Assembly: GCA_965277875.1 (NCBI GenBank)
Contig: CBDIDV010000002.1
Span: 5,022,001-5,086,000 of the forward strand
DNA from: CAWFQB01 sp965277875
GTDB taxonomy: Bacteria; Armatimonadota; Chthonomonadetes; Chthonomonadales; Chthonomonadaceae
Direction of reading: 5' to 3'
Length of the DNA stretch: 64,000 nt
The notes beneath the pieces are model-generated. The model saw only the letters and a program-made list of their open reading frames with translations. It made no database searches and had not been told where the DNA came from. Numbering within the stretch: position 1 is the stretch's first letter; every line of letters starts with the position of its first letter. Shown here in pieces: positions 51,075 through 60,151 of this stretch. Made by a program: the position numbers and the translations under genes.

Positions 51075-51989
51075 TTATTCCAGGCCGTGCGAGTCCTTGA
51101 CGCCCAGGTTGGCGTAGATTTCGCGCGTGGCCGTGGACTTGTTGAGCGTGTAAAAGTGGATGCCGCGCGCGCTGCTGTCGAGCAGGTCGCGGCACTGCTC
51201 CGTGGCCCACTGGATGCCCACGTTGCGGACATAATCGTCGTCGCCCGCGCAGCGCAGCACGGCCTTTTGCAGCTTGGCCGGAATGCGCGCACCCAGCGCG
51301 ATCTCGCTCATGCGTTTCATGCCATTGATGGACGTAATGGGCATTATCCCCGCCAGAATGGGAACCCGGATGCCGGCCAGTTCGCACCGTTCGCGGTAAT
51401 CGTGAAAGTCGCGGTTGTCAAAGAACAACTGCGTCACCACGTAATCCGCGCCCGCGTCCACTTTGGCCTTGAGATAATCTATCTCCAGGGCGCGATTGGG
51501 CGTGGAGGGATGGCCTTCGGGAAAACCCGCCACGCCGATGCCAAACCCGCGTGGGTCGGGATGCGCCCCGCCCGCGTTGAACTTTTTGATGTACGCGACC
51601 AGGTCGGCGGCGCGGACGAAGGCGTCCCGGCTCCGGTCGTGATCTTTGCGGTTCTTCGGCACGTCCCCGCTCAGGGCGAGGACGTTCGAGATGCCATGTT
51701 CGGCATAGCGGGCCAGAATGTCGCCGATTTCGGCCTCGTTGTGACACACGCAGGTCAGATGCGGGATCGGGTCGCAGGCCGTTTCGCGTTTGAGGCGAAC
51801 GACCAGGTCATGCGTCAGCTGCCGCCCTGCGCCGCCCGCGCCATACGTGACGCTGACGAACGAGGGGTGCAGGGCTTCCAGTTCCGCGATGTTGCGATAC
51901 AACTGCTCGGCAGCCGCATCATTCTTGGGCGGAAAGAATTCAAAGCTGAATGTCGTGCGCCAGTTGGCGAAAATATCGCATATATGCAT
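51075..51989 (-). CDS. metF: Methylenetetrahydrofolate reductase
   Basis: A 304-residue FAD-dependent enzyme that makes 5-methyltetrahydrofolate for methionine synthesis. Family marks: FSFEFFPPKND, PSFVSVTYGAGG, LTCVCHNEAEIGDILARY, NVLALSGDVP, GVAGFPEGHP, GADYVVTQLFFDN, VPILAGIMPI and a C-terminal GIHFYTLNKSTAT. The length and single domain match bacterial MetF. No SAM riboswitch is seen upstream; instead a 13-bp tandem repeat lies 50 bp before the start. Confidence 0.97.
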   Translation of the reverse strand: MHICDIFANWRTTFSFEFFPPKNDAAAEQLYRNIAELEALHPSFVSVTYGAGGAGRQLTHDLVVRLKRETACDPIPHLTCVCHNEAEIGDILARYAEHGISNVLALSGDVPKNRKDHDRSRDAFVRAADLVAYIKKFNAGGAHPDPRGFGIGVAGFPEGHPSTPNRALEIDYLKAKVDAGADYVVTQLFFDNRDFHDYRERCELAGIRVPILAGIMPITSINGMKRMSEIALGARIPAKLQKAVLRCAGDDDYVRNVGIQWATEQCRDLLDSSARGIHFYTLNKSTATREIYANLGVKDSHGLE

Positions 51990-52037
51990 AGCAGTACCGT
52001 TCGGGAGCGTGGGAAGGTCTCAAAAGATTTCCCTGGT

Positions 52038-52078
52038 GCGAAACAAAAGCGCAAAATGAAAGCGCGAAACAAAAGCGC
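52038..52078. repeat. Three tandem 13-bp units upstream of metF
   Basis: GCGAAACAAAAGC, GCAAAATGAAAGC, GCGAAACAAAAGC. The rest of 51990-52487 shows no supported gene. Confidence 0.75.
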
Positions 52079-52487
52079 GGGACGAAATTATGGGGCGGAG
52101 ATGCGGGCCGCAGCCCCTGTCATACTCCTGCTCTATTCTACCCGATACGACCGGCCTGCATCTGCCAATCGTTGTCCCGCCGGATAGAAACAGCGAGAAA
52201 CAGGCAAATTTCGGCCCGGTGCGGTATCCTTTAAGATGTTATTTTGGAACGGCGATACAGTGCTGCTTGGCGCAGAGTGACAGGCCGCGAAAGTATCCGC
52301 AGAGGACTGCCTCAGACACGTATATTCTGGCAGGTCTGGCGCGTAAACAAAGGTGCGGCGTACAAGTTTCTGTTCTTCGTTTCGCTGCGCAGTGCCTCTT
52401 TGTATGTGCTTTATGTGTGCTTTGTGTCTGTCTGTTTATACGTCTAAGCTGTTCGTCTTAATTTGCCGCATGGAGTAGTTGAAATTT

Positions 52488-53249
52488 ATGGCATCCAAAA
52501 TAGTATTGATTACAGGGGGAAGCAGCGGCATCGGCAAAGCGACCGCCGCCCTGCTGCTCAATAGTTCCGGTTCCGGCGGTTCGGCTTCCAATGGTTCCTC
52601 TGCACAGACGGAGGCCGCGCACAGCGTCACCATCTGCGGACGCGACCTGACACGCCTTGAAGCGGCCATTGGGGATTTGCAGCCCGACCCGGAGCGGTTT
52701 CAGGCGATACAGGCCGATGTCACGCAGGCCGGGGACGTGGAACGCCTTGTCACATCCACGCTGCGCCGGTTCGGGCGCATTGACGTGCTGATCAACAGCG
52801 CGGGAGCCGGGTATCTCGGCGCGTTCGCCGACACCTCGCCGGAAACAATGGACAGGCTGTGGAACGTCAACGTCAAGGGCGCGATGCAGATCACGCAGGC
52901 CGTCCTTCCGGGCATGGTGGAGCGCAAGTCGGGACAGATCATCAATCTCTGCGGCGTACTGGGCGTTAAGACCATTGCGAACGCGGCCCTGTATTGCGCC
53001 ACCAAGCACGCGCTCGTGGGCTGGGGCGGCGCACTCGCGCAGGAACTCAAGCGCAGCGGCGTGCGCGTCACTAATCTATGCTGTTCGGGCGTGGACAGCC
53101 CGTTTTGGGACGGCGTACCCGGCAAGCCCCGCGCCGAGATGCTGCTTCAGCCAGACGATGTCGCTCAAGAGATCGTTCATCTAATCGCGCAGCCTTCCCA
53201 TGTCATCAGCAATCAACTGCTCGTCCAGCACATCGCGCACCAACTCTAA
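52488..53249 (+). CDS. Short-chain dehydrogenase/reductase with altered active site
   Basis: A 253-residue Rossmann protein: TGGSSGIG nucleotide motif at the N-terminus, INSAGAG, and YCATK (the Tyr-x-x-x-Lys pair). Two oddities: a Ser/Gly-rich insert of about 20 residues after the first helix (NSSGSGGSASNGSSAQTEAA), and Gly where the catalytic Ser should stand, 13 residues before the Tyr (NLCGVLG instead of NISSVAG). It may have weak or different activity. ATG at 52488 has GGAG upstream. Confidence 0.9.
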   Translation: MASKIVLITGGSSGIGKATAALLLNSSGSGGSASNGSSAQTEAAHSVTICGRDLTRLEAAIGDLQPDPERFQAIQADVTQAGDVERLVTSTLRRFGRIDVLINSAGAGYLGAFADTSPETMDRLWNVNVKGAMQITQAVLPGMVERKSGQIINLCGVLGVKTIANAALYCATKHALVGWGGALAQELKRSGVRVTNLCCSGVDSPFWDGVPGKPRAEMLLQPDDVAQEIVHLIAQPSHVISNQLLVQHIAHQL

Positions 53250-53250
53250 G

Positions 53251-53346
53251 GAGGAGAAGGGCGAAAGGCGAAAGGAAAAAGGAAAAAGGAAAAAGCAACG
53301 CAGGCGCGGCTCTTCACTTTCTCCCTTCTCCTTTTTCCTTTCGCCT
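53251..53346. repeat. Inverted repeat of purine heptamers between SDR and MFS genes
   Basis: Left arm 53251-53295 with units GGCGAAA and GGAAAAA; right arm 53316-53346 with the complement. Same family as 16654-16735. It reaches to 9 bp before the MFS start, which therefore lacks a normal ribosome site. Confidence 0.85.
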
Positions 53347-53354
53347 GTATCGCC

Positions 53355-54788
53355 ATGAAACGTTCACTTGCCATTCTTGCCGTCACGCTGTTTATTGATC
53401 TGCTTGGCTTCGGGCTGATTATCCCCCTTCTGCCGGTCTACATCACGCACTACGGCGGCTCGCCGTGGGTCGGGGGCGCGCTGCTCGCCAGCTTCTCCAC
53501 GATGCAGTTCATCTTTTCGCCCATCTGGGGGCGCGTCTCGGATCAGCGCGGGCGGCGTCCGATGATCTTGCTCAGTCTAGTCGGGTCGGCCATCTCGTTC
53601 CTCGCGTTCGGGTTCGCGCCTAACCTGCTGATTTTGTTTGTGGCCCGCGTGGCGGCGGGCATCCTGTCGGCTGCCAGCCTGCCCACCGCGCAGGCGTACA
53701 TCGCGGACGTGACCCCGCCCGAAAAACGTGCCAGCGGCATGGCCGTTTTGGGCGCGGCTTTCGGCCTGGGCTTCGCGCTCGGCCCGATGATCGGCGGGTA
53801 TGCGGGGCAGCCCATCCACATCGGCTGGTTCCACACCAGCAGCCTGGAAACGCCCGCCCTGCTCGCCGCCCTGCTGAGTTTCGGCAACTTCATCTGGGCC
53901 TACTTCCGGCTGCCCGAAAGCCTGCCGGAAGGCAATCGGCAGCCGCGTACCCGCAACGGCGTTTTGGACGTATTTCCGGCCATCTCCCGCGCCCTGCACA
54001 ACCCGAACATCAGCAAGCAGTTGACCGTGTTCACGTTTACCACATTCGCGTTTACGGCTGTCGAGGCGTCCTTTTCGTGGCTGATTCTGCTGCGCTTCCG
54101 TGACGTGCTGGCGCGGCAGGCGCAGGCGGCGTGGGAGGCCGCGCATAGCGGGCAGGTATTTGCCGCCCTGTCGCAGCACGCGCAAAGCGATCTGAGGGAA
54201 CACGCGCAGACGGCGGCGACCAGCAGCGTGTTCGCGGTTGTGGGCATCACGGCGGTCTGTACGCAGATACTCGTGATACGCGGCCTGGCGCAGAAGCTGG
54301 GCGAGACCCGCATGGTGCGCCTGGGCGCATTTGTGCTGACGCTGTCACTCTTGGGCATCGCGTTCGCGCCGTCCCTGCCCCTGCTGCGCCTGCTGGCTGT
54401 GGGCATCGCGTTCGGCAGCGGCGTCCTGAACCCCTCGCTCAACGCCCTCATCACGCAGGCCGCCGACCCCAGAGAGCGGGGAACCCTGAGCGGCACGCAG
54501 CAGGGCCTGGGCAGTCTGGCCCGCATCATCGCCCCGCCCATCAACAACACGGTCGTGACGTGGCAGGTCGGCGCATTGCCCGTCAGCAGCATCCCGTTTC
54601 TGAGTTCCGCCGTGCTGATGGCAACCGCCTTCGTCCTCAGCCTCAAACTGCGCCCGATTGTCAGCCAGAAAGTCACCTTCCCCGAAGGCATCCCCGACAA
54701 CCTGCTAAAAAACAAGGAATTTGCCGAAGGAAAACCGAAAGAACCATCAGATCCTCTCGTCGCAGAGGACGCAAGCGGTTTCCACTAG
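53355..54788 (+). CDS. MFS drug transporter, TetA-like
   Basis: A 477-residue major facilitator with 12 predicted helices. The N-terminus LFIDLLGFGLIIPLLPVY and motif A GRVSDQRGRRP place it with TetA/multidrug proton antiporters; GAAFGLGFALGPMIGG follows. The middle loop is long (about 210-300). The substrate is unknown. Confidence 0.92.
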   Translation: MKRSLAILAVTLFIDLLGFGLIIPLLPVYITHYGGSPWVGGALLASFSTMQFIFSPIWGRVSDQRGRRPMILLSLVGSAISFLAFGFAPNLLILFVARVAAGILSAASLPTAQAYIADVTPPEKRASGMAVLGAAFGLGFALGPMIGGYAGQPIHIGWFHTSSLETPALLAALLSFGNFIWAYFRLPESLPEGNRQPRTRNGVLDVFPAISRALHNPNISKQLTVFTFTTFAFTAVEASFSWLILLRFRDVLARQAQAAWEAAHSGQVFAALSQHAQSDLREHAQTAATSSVFAVVGITAVCTQILVIRGLAQKLGETRMVRLGAFVLTLSLLGIAFAPSLPLLRLLAVGIAFGSGVLNPSLNALITQAADPRERGTLSGTQQGLGSLARIIAPPINNTVVTWQVGALPVSSIPFLSSAVLMATAFVLSLKLRPIVSQKVTFPEGIPDNLLKNKEFAEGKPKEPSDPLVAEDASGFH

Positions 54789-54827
54789 GTATGATACTAA
54801 GTTGTTGTGCAGTGATGAGAGTGCTAC

Positions 54828-55898
54828 ATGCAAACCACAGAGCAGCGCGTACAATATTTCGTTGAAAAATTAAGCCAAAATTTCGACAAAAGGAAGTATG
54901 CAACGGAGGCGTTGGTCAAGATTGGCGAACCCGCAGTTGAAGCAGTTATAAAGGTTCTTTCCTCCTAGAACGTATATGCGCGTCGCGCTTCGGCTCAAAT
55001 CTTGGGCAGAATAGGCGATATTCGCGCAGTCGAACCGCTTATTTTGTCATTGATTGACACAAGGCACAGTGTTCGAGAAGCTGTCGCTGATGCCCTCGCC
55101 AATCTCCGCGATCTTCGCGCAATCGTACCGCTCGAAAAAGCAGTGCAGGACGAACATAGGTGGACGTATAAACCTTCTGTGGAAGCATTACGGCGCATTC
55201 AGCAAACTCAACCCCATCCAAAAGTTTACATTCTCCCTAAAACAGAGCCGACGCAGCAAAAGCCTGCAACAGAAGCGTTTCAAGCAACTACTCCAATCTC
55301 TGGACTTGTCGGAAAGCAGAACGACCAAACCGTTGCTCGTGGAACTTGGACATACGCAGGAACAAAAGAGTGTGACGTTCGCATCGTCCGCCGCAACCGT
55401 CGGTATAAAGCCGGAGAACAGCCCGGCCAAATCAACTGGTTTATGTTTGAAACGGGAACATTTTACTATTTACAGTTCGGCTCGACAACGGAACGTGGCA
55501 GTTACCCGCACTATGGTCATTGCTTTGACTCATTGGAAGAAGCGTCAGGACATGCCCATAAAGCAACCCAGGGGACGATTGCGTGGTATGGGCCGGAAGC
55601 AGTCAATATTCGTATCGAAGACACTGTCGGCAACATTTCCTACGACGACATAGTGCAGGCTCTAAAGGCTCAACGTATCGACTGCAAACCCGATCATCTG
55701 TTGGTAATAGAGGCAAAATCTCGTATTTACAGGTGGGCTGTGCGGACGGAACTCGAACAGCGGACTTCCATCTATACTGATGACCACTTACAGCATAGAC
55801 ATGTTATCATACGTGAACTGGTAAAATATCTTGAACCAAAACAGCCCTATTCTGGTGGGTTTAGTGCAGGCAGCGCACCTCATGGCCCGCATAAATGA
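54828..55898 (+). pseudogene. HEAT-repeat protein gene with an in-frame TAG at codon 47
   Basis: From ATG 54828 the frame reads MQTTEQRVQYFVEKLSQNFD to EAVIKVLSS, then TAG (54966-54968), then NVYARRASAQILGRIGDIRA without frame change to the stop at 55898. The TAG falls in the turn of a HEAT repeat, where the repeat consensus has a polar residue. Without it the protein is about 356 residues: two to three HEAT repeats and a C-terminal domain of unknown kind (INWFMFETGTFYYLQFGS, GTIAWYGPEAVNIRIEDTVG). The second part could start at 55002 on its own. Confidence 0.75.
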
Positions 55899-55943
55899 TC
55901 CACCTTAATCGAATGTTGTTGAATACTCAACTAATTATGCCCC

Positions 55944-56285
55944 TTACGAAACGGCAAACTCGGTGAGATGGCGGACTTCGGGCGGGTTGAAGGCGAGAAC
56001 AATGTCTTCGTTGGGGATGCCCGCCGCCATTAACTCGCTGACGATGCTCTCCTGCGTCCAGTCTTCTTCAATCCATATCTTGTCGTTTTTTAGCCGCACG
56101 TAGAAGACGGGACGCCGCAGCCGCGTTTCGCCGCGCCAGCCGACGCGCATCAACTGGTACTGCCCGCCATCGTCATCACGAATAATCAGCGTTTCCACGC
56201 CTGCCTCGTCTGCATCGGCATACAGGGCGCGGTATTCCTCCAACAGGCAGTGAATCACTTCGCGATACCGGTCTACTCTTTCCAT
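55944..56285 (-). CDS. xisI: XisI family protein, copy 2
   Basis: A 113-residue XisI homologue: YQLMRVGWRGETR, FYVRLKNDKIWIEEDWTQESIVSELMAAGIP and VLAFNPPEVRHLTEFAVS. It matches copy 1 at the same places but the two are clearly diverged, so they are separate acquisitions or an old duplication. It overlaps xisH by 13 nt. Confidence 0.93.
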   Translation of the reverse strand: MERVDRYREVIHCLLEEYRALYADADEAGVETLIIRDDDGGQYQLMRVGWRGETRLRRPVFYVRLKNDKIWIEEDWTQESIVSELMAAGIPNEDIVLAFNPPEVRHLTEFAVS

Positions 56286-56689
56286 TGCACCACCTCCTCT
56301 GACAGCAGTTCCACTACAATCAATGCGACACCAAACCGACGTATCACCATGTGAAACGTTTCCATTTCGTTTAGCTCATTATACGCCGCCTTGCCAAGTG
56401 CGAGATAAAGCTTGCGCTCCGGCTCCACAATTTCCAGCGCGCCAAGATAGAGCTGATACTGACCCAGTGCATTTTGCAGATCGTTGACAGGGGAACGCCC
56501 GATAAAGCTCTTGATTTCAACAGCGATTTTCTGTTCCGCGCGTTCCGCAGCCAGCAGGCGTTGGGCTGCGAGATCAACCTGCATGTTCTCCTCGCCTAGT
56601 TTCAGGACGTAAGGATCGTGCGTCACTGTCCAGCCATCTTTGATCAGGGCTGTCTTAACAGCTTCGTGTATAGTATCTTTACGCGGCAT
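56273..56689 (-). CDS. xisH: XisH family protein, copy 2
   Basis: A 138-residue XisH homologue: MPRKDTIHEAVKTALIKDGW, VDLAAQRLLAAERAEQKIAVEIKSFIG with the nuclease-like Asp...Glu-x-Lys, then NALGQYQLYLGAL. ATG at 56689 is chosen over 56695 by comparison with copy 1 (MPQRDLIHDAV). Upstream, 56690-56918 is a divergent promoter region without other features. Confidence 0.92.
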   Translation of the reverse strand: MPRKDTIHEAVKTALIKDGWTVTHDPYVLKLGEENMQVDLAAQRLLAAERAEQKIAVEIKSFIGRSPVNDLQNALGQYQLYLGALEIVEPERKLYLALGKAAYNELNEMETFHMVIRRFGVALIVVELLSEEVVQWKE

Positions 56690-56918
56690 TAGCATCCATA
56701 ACGGTTTTTATTTTTAGAACCATCCAGGCAACATTATAACAGGGTGCAACAGTCTTGTCAAAGTTGAATATTTCCGCAGACTGTAACCGCATGTTCTGCC
56801 GTGTGCAACGCCGTCGCCGTTTCATACGTTGTAGAAACAAGGAACGCAACACCATCGGATACGCAGCATTGCAGCCGACAATAGGGCGCAATGTATCATC
56901 GAAGCGAGGAGAAACCAC

Positions 56919-57578
56919 ATGACACAATCCCCAACGGTGACAAATACTCTGTTTACGACCGCTAACACAACGGAGCCGGTGCAGCCGGCTCTGGAGATAC
57001 ACGTTCATCTGGAAGACGGGCGCATCACGCGCTTTGTGCAGAACGATGTGGCTCTGGCGCAAAGCCTTCTGGCGCAGATTCAGCCGACCAAACTATTCGG
57101 GCAAAAAGTGCTGCTGCTTGGCAGCGCCGACTCGATGAGCGCCTTTCAACTGGACAAGGTAGTCCGCATAGACCTGATTGCCCACAACACGCCCGACTAC
57201 CCGTTCTACAATAACGTTCTGGACATACAGCAGATTACATTGGACGAGTTTCACGAGCGGTTTCATTCCGAAACGTTCGCCGCCCTGCGGCAGATCGCCT
57301 TAGAGCATCCCGGCGACCCGCTCACCGTATTCAGCGAAATGGAACTGGTCAATGGCGAGCGCATCTTTATGCAGGTCTGCGTTCAGGTGAGCCAGCGTAC
57401 CCCTTTGGAGCAGGGCCTGTTCGTGTCGCAGCTATTCGGCGCGCATGGCCTGCACGGGCGGCGGCGTGGCGGCGGCGTGGTGATCCTCAACCCGGCCAGC
57501 ATCGTGCGCTTCACGCTGTACCCCCCGCCGCCGGGCCTGCCGCCCGGAACTTGGCAGGCCGCGCGCCTGGGCGAGTAG
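56919..57578 (+). CDS. Hypothetical protein
   Basis: A 219-residue protein with no domain I recognise: LEIHVHLEDGRITRFVQNDVALAQSLLAQIQPTKLFGQKVLLLGS, a helical middle, and a C-terminal RRRGGGVVILNPASIVRFTLYPPPPG. The first half looks like a small alpha/beta domain. GAGGAGA precedes the ATG. It stands 52 bp before a toxin pair. Confidence 0.6.
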   Translation: MTQSPTVTNTLFTTANTTEPVQPALEIHVHLEDGRITRFVQNDVALAQSLLAQIQPTKLFGQKVLLLGSADSMSAFQLDKVVRIDLIAHNTPDYPFYNNVLDIQQITLDEFHERFHSETFAALRQIALEHPGDPLTVFSEMELVNGERIFMQVCVQVSQRTPLEQGLFVSQLFGAHGLHGRRRGGGVVILNPASIVRFTLYPPPPGLPPGTWQAARLGE

Positions 57579-57630
57579 TAGCTTTGCAGGAACCGACTCC
57601 GCCAATAGTAAAATAAACAAGGAGAAGACA

Positions 57631-57924
57631 ATGGCAAACCTGTTATGCAGACTGGAAGGAACCTGGCAGGAGATCGCAGCGCGCGTTCCCGACTTCGACA
57701 CGCGCAAACTTGAAGTCGTCGTCTACGACGCGGAAGAAACGCAGAACGATACCTCTGCCACAGTAATCTTACAGGAAGCGGGAGCCACGACGCGCCTGAC
57801 GCTGACCGAGATATTACGCGAGATCGAGGAGCGAAGCCGCCTAATGAATCCCAAGCCAGGCGCAACGGACTGGCTGCGCGAGGGGCGGGATGGAGGGATG
57901 TTCGGGTATGACCCCGCCGAGTAG
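57631..57924 (+). CDS. Probable antitoxin of PIN pair 2
   Basis: A 97-residue acidic protein. An alpha/beta start (KLEVVVYDAEETQNDTSATVILQEAGATTRLTLTEILREIEERS) leads to a C-terminal tail MNPKPGATDWLREGRDGGMFGYD, the sort of tail that binds a PIN toxin groove. The gene overlaps the toxin gene by 17 nt. No common DNA-binding motif is visible. Confidence 0.65.
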   Translation: MANLLCRLEGTWQEIAARVPDFDTRKLEVVVYDAEETQNDTSATVILQEAGATTRLTLTEILREIEERSRLMNPKPGATDWLREGRDGGMFGYDPAE

Positions 57925-58399
57925 CCCGCAATTCGTTGTCGTAGACGCCAATGTTTTGATAGGTCTTTGCGCGAAAGAGGCAGGCAAAATCGCTGCTATC
58001 CTGGCAGCGCTGCGCTACTATGACACTTGCGGCGTACTGCTTTACGCGCCGCATATGATTGTCATGGAAGTTCTTTATGTTCTTTGTAAGCAGCTGCATG
58101 AAGGCGTCCTATCCGCATCAGATCACGCTATCGCTGTTGGAGAACTGCAGCTTATCATGGCAGGCATCTACCCGCCGCCTTCAGGCGACGCTTCCCTGAT
58201 CGCCCGCTGTGAAGCCTTGCGAGGAGGATACGGATGCAGCCGCTCTGCCGACAGCATGTACCTTGCGCTGGCCGAACAGCTTTCCGCGCTCGGCCCAACC
58301 GAATTGCTGACGTTCGATGCCGGCCTGAAACTGCAAGCGGCGGCAATGGCTTCGACCGTCAACGTCAACCTGCTCGTCGCCATCCCCCCAGCGCCTTGA
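57908..58399 (+). CDS. PIN-domain toxin 2
   Basis: A 163-residue PIN protein. Acidic site: Asp13 in VVDANVLIGL, Glu54 in MEVLYVL, Asp115 in RSADSMYLALAEQL and Asp137 in LLTFDAGLKLQA. It is diverged from the vapC at 20494. The start ATG lies within the antitoxin gene. Confidence 0.88.
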   Translation: MTPPSSPQFVVVDANVLIGLCAKEAGKIAAILAALRYYDTCGVLLYAPHMIVMEVLYVLCKQLHEGVLSASDHAIAVGELQLIMAGIYPPPSGDASLIARCEALRGGYGCSRSADSMYLALAEQLSALGPTELLTFDAGLKLQAAAMASTVNVNLLVAIPPAP

Positions 58400-58698
58400 G
58401 TTTGTGCATCGCCACACAGGTTAAGGAAGCGTGGTTTATGAATGTCGCACAGCACAAACCCGAAAATATTCTGTTCTGACGCAACTTTTCTTCTGCGGTT
58501 TTGTTTAATGTTTGAGGAAACAAACCGTTTGCATTCAGAAGGGGCGTACCATGACACACAAACTTTTATCTTGCAGATCCCATTTACATTGGATACGGCA
58601 AAGTTACTCACAATCCTGATGGAACGAAAAGTTACCACGATGTTGTGGTGGCTTGGGCGGGATGCGGAGTTTCGTTTAGTGCTGACATTCTTGATCCA

Positions 58699-60151
58699 TT
58701 GACGTTTAGATAAAAAAGACAGCCAAAGCAGGCTTTGACTGTCCATCGGGTGAAGTTCCTAACGACCAAGAAAGGACTTTGCCCAATGGATTGTAACACA
58801 CTTGCGCGCCTGAGCGCATTTCGCCAACAACTCTACGCGTGTTTTTGCAAAGCAGGCGATGCGCTCTTCAACTGTATAGACGCCCTGCTCAGCGAGACAC
58901 CCGCCCGCTCGTTTGCCGAACTGTCGCTGTCGCCCTTCTTTGTACGCCAGTGGCCCAGCCTCTACCAGGCTATACAAGAGGCGAGCGTAGATCGCGTGGC
59001 CTTGCAGCGGCTGTTCTGTGCGTATGTCAGTCTGCCTGCTAGGGGCGAGCGCCTGGTGCTGGGCATAGACGCGAGTTCCATCGCACGTCCGTGCAGCAAG
59101 ACGGCCCAGGATCGCACGTATGTGCATCAAAGCAACCTGCCCGAAGGCAGCAAACCGGTACGACCGGGCTGGCAGTTCTCTACGCTGACCGTTCTGCCGG
59201 AGCAGCCTAGCAGTTGGACGTACATCCTGGACAACGTGCGCGTGCCGAGTACGCAAACGCAAGGCGAAGTCGCTTGTAATCAGTTGGGTCAGGTACTCCC
59301 GCTGCTGCCCTGCCGCGCGCTGCTCTTAGGCGACGGCTACTATGGCAGCGTGACGTTTCTGCTGCTGCTGTGCGCCCTGCCCGCCGAGGCCGCGTGTGAC
59401 GCGCTGCTGCGCTCTGCCAGGAACCGGGTCTTGTACCGGCCTGCCCCACCGCCAACAGGCAAGCGGGGCGCACCCAAAAAGGATGGGGCGCGCTTCGCCT
59501 GTCACGAGGATAAGACGCACGGCAACCCCGACGCGAGTTGGCAGGGTACGAACGCGCAGGGGCAGCAGATACAGGTGAGCGCGTGGCACACCCTGCACTT
59601 CAAGAGGGCGCGCGACATGGTGGTAAGCGTGATCCGCATCGTGCGCCCTGACGCCAAGAACACCGAGCGCGATCCGCGCATCAGTTGGTTCGTGTGGCAC
59701 GGCCAGGACAGGCCGCCCTTAGAGCAGATCGAAGGCTTGTACAAGCGCCGCTACAGCCAGGAACATGGCTACCGCGTGGACAAGCAAAACTTGCTGTGGG
59801 AAACGCCGCGCCTGCGAACGCCCACGCAGTTGCAGACGTGGACGGACATCGTGGCAGCCACGCGCAATCTGCTGTGTCTTGCCCGCCCGCTCGCGCAGGC
59901 AACGCGTCAGCCGTGGGAGAGTACACGCCGCCCGATCACGCCGCAGCAGACACGCCGGGCCATGCCGACTATTCTGATCTACTTGGGGACACCGGCCCGT
60001 TCGCCCCAAGTACGCGGAAAATCGCCGGGGCGCGCTGTGGGCGCAGCAATCAAGAAAGCGCCCACCTATGCTGTGGTGTACAAGGCCACCAACAAGAAGA
60101 AACAAGCCGTCAACAACAAACACAAGGCGGCTGTGAAAGTCTAAACGTCAA
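58699..60151 (+). mobile_element. Complete insertion sequence, 1,453 bp
   Basis: Terminal inverted repeats TTGACGTTTAGA (58699-58710) and its complement (60140-60151). An 8-bp target duplication TTGATCCA flanks it (58691-58698 and 60152-60159). One transposase gene fills it; its TAA stop lies within the right repeat. An imperfect hairpin at 58718-58743 near the left end may shield the gene from outside transcription. The perfect duplication suggests a recent insertion. Confidence 0.95.
58786..60144 (+). CDS. DDE transposase (IS4/IS701-like)
   Basis: A 452-residue transposase. DDE candidates: Asp in LVLGIDASSIARP, Asp in LLLGDGYYGS, and Glu in RYSQEHGYRVDKQNLLW. The C-terminal RLRTPTQLQTWTDIVAATRNLL and LARPL match a widespread family of RNase H-fold transposases with one ORF. 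ATG at 58786 with AAAGGA upstream is preferred to a TTG at 58735. The tail is Lys-rich. Confidence 0.92.
   Translation: MDCNTLARLSAFRQQLYACFCKAGDALFNCIDALLSETPARSFAELSLSPFFVRQWPSLYQAIQEASVDRVALQRLFCAYVSLPARGERLVLGIDASSIARPCSKTAQDRTYVHQSNLPEGSKPVRPGWQFSTLTVLPEQPSSWTYILDNVRVPSTQTQGEVACNQLGQVLPLLPCRALLLGDGYYGSVTFLLLLCALPAEAACDALLRSARNRVLYRPAPPPTGKRGAPKKDGARFACHEDKTHGNPDASWQGTNAQGQQIQVSAWHTLHFKRARDMVVSVIRIVRPDAKNTERDPRISWFVWHGQDRPPLEQIEGLYKRRYSQEHGYRVDKQNLLWETPRLRTPTQLQTWTDIVAATRNLLCLARPLAQATRQPWESTRRPITPQQTRRAMPTILIYLGTPARSPQVRGKSPGRAVGAAIKKAPTYAVVYKATNKKKQAVNNKHKAAVKV

Noticed and set aside
51990..52240. SAM riboswitch before metF
   Set aside because: None of the conserved SAM-I, SAM-II or SAM-IV core segments is recognisable; only a 13-bp tandem repeat is seen.
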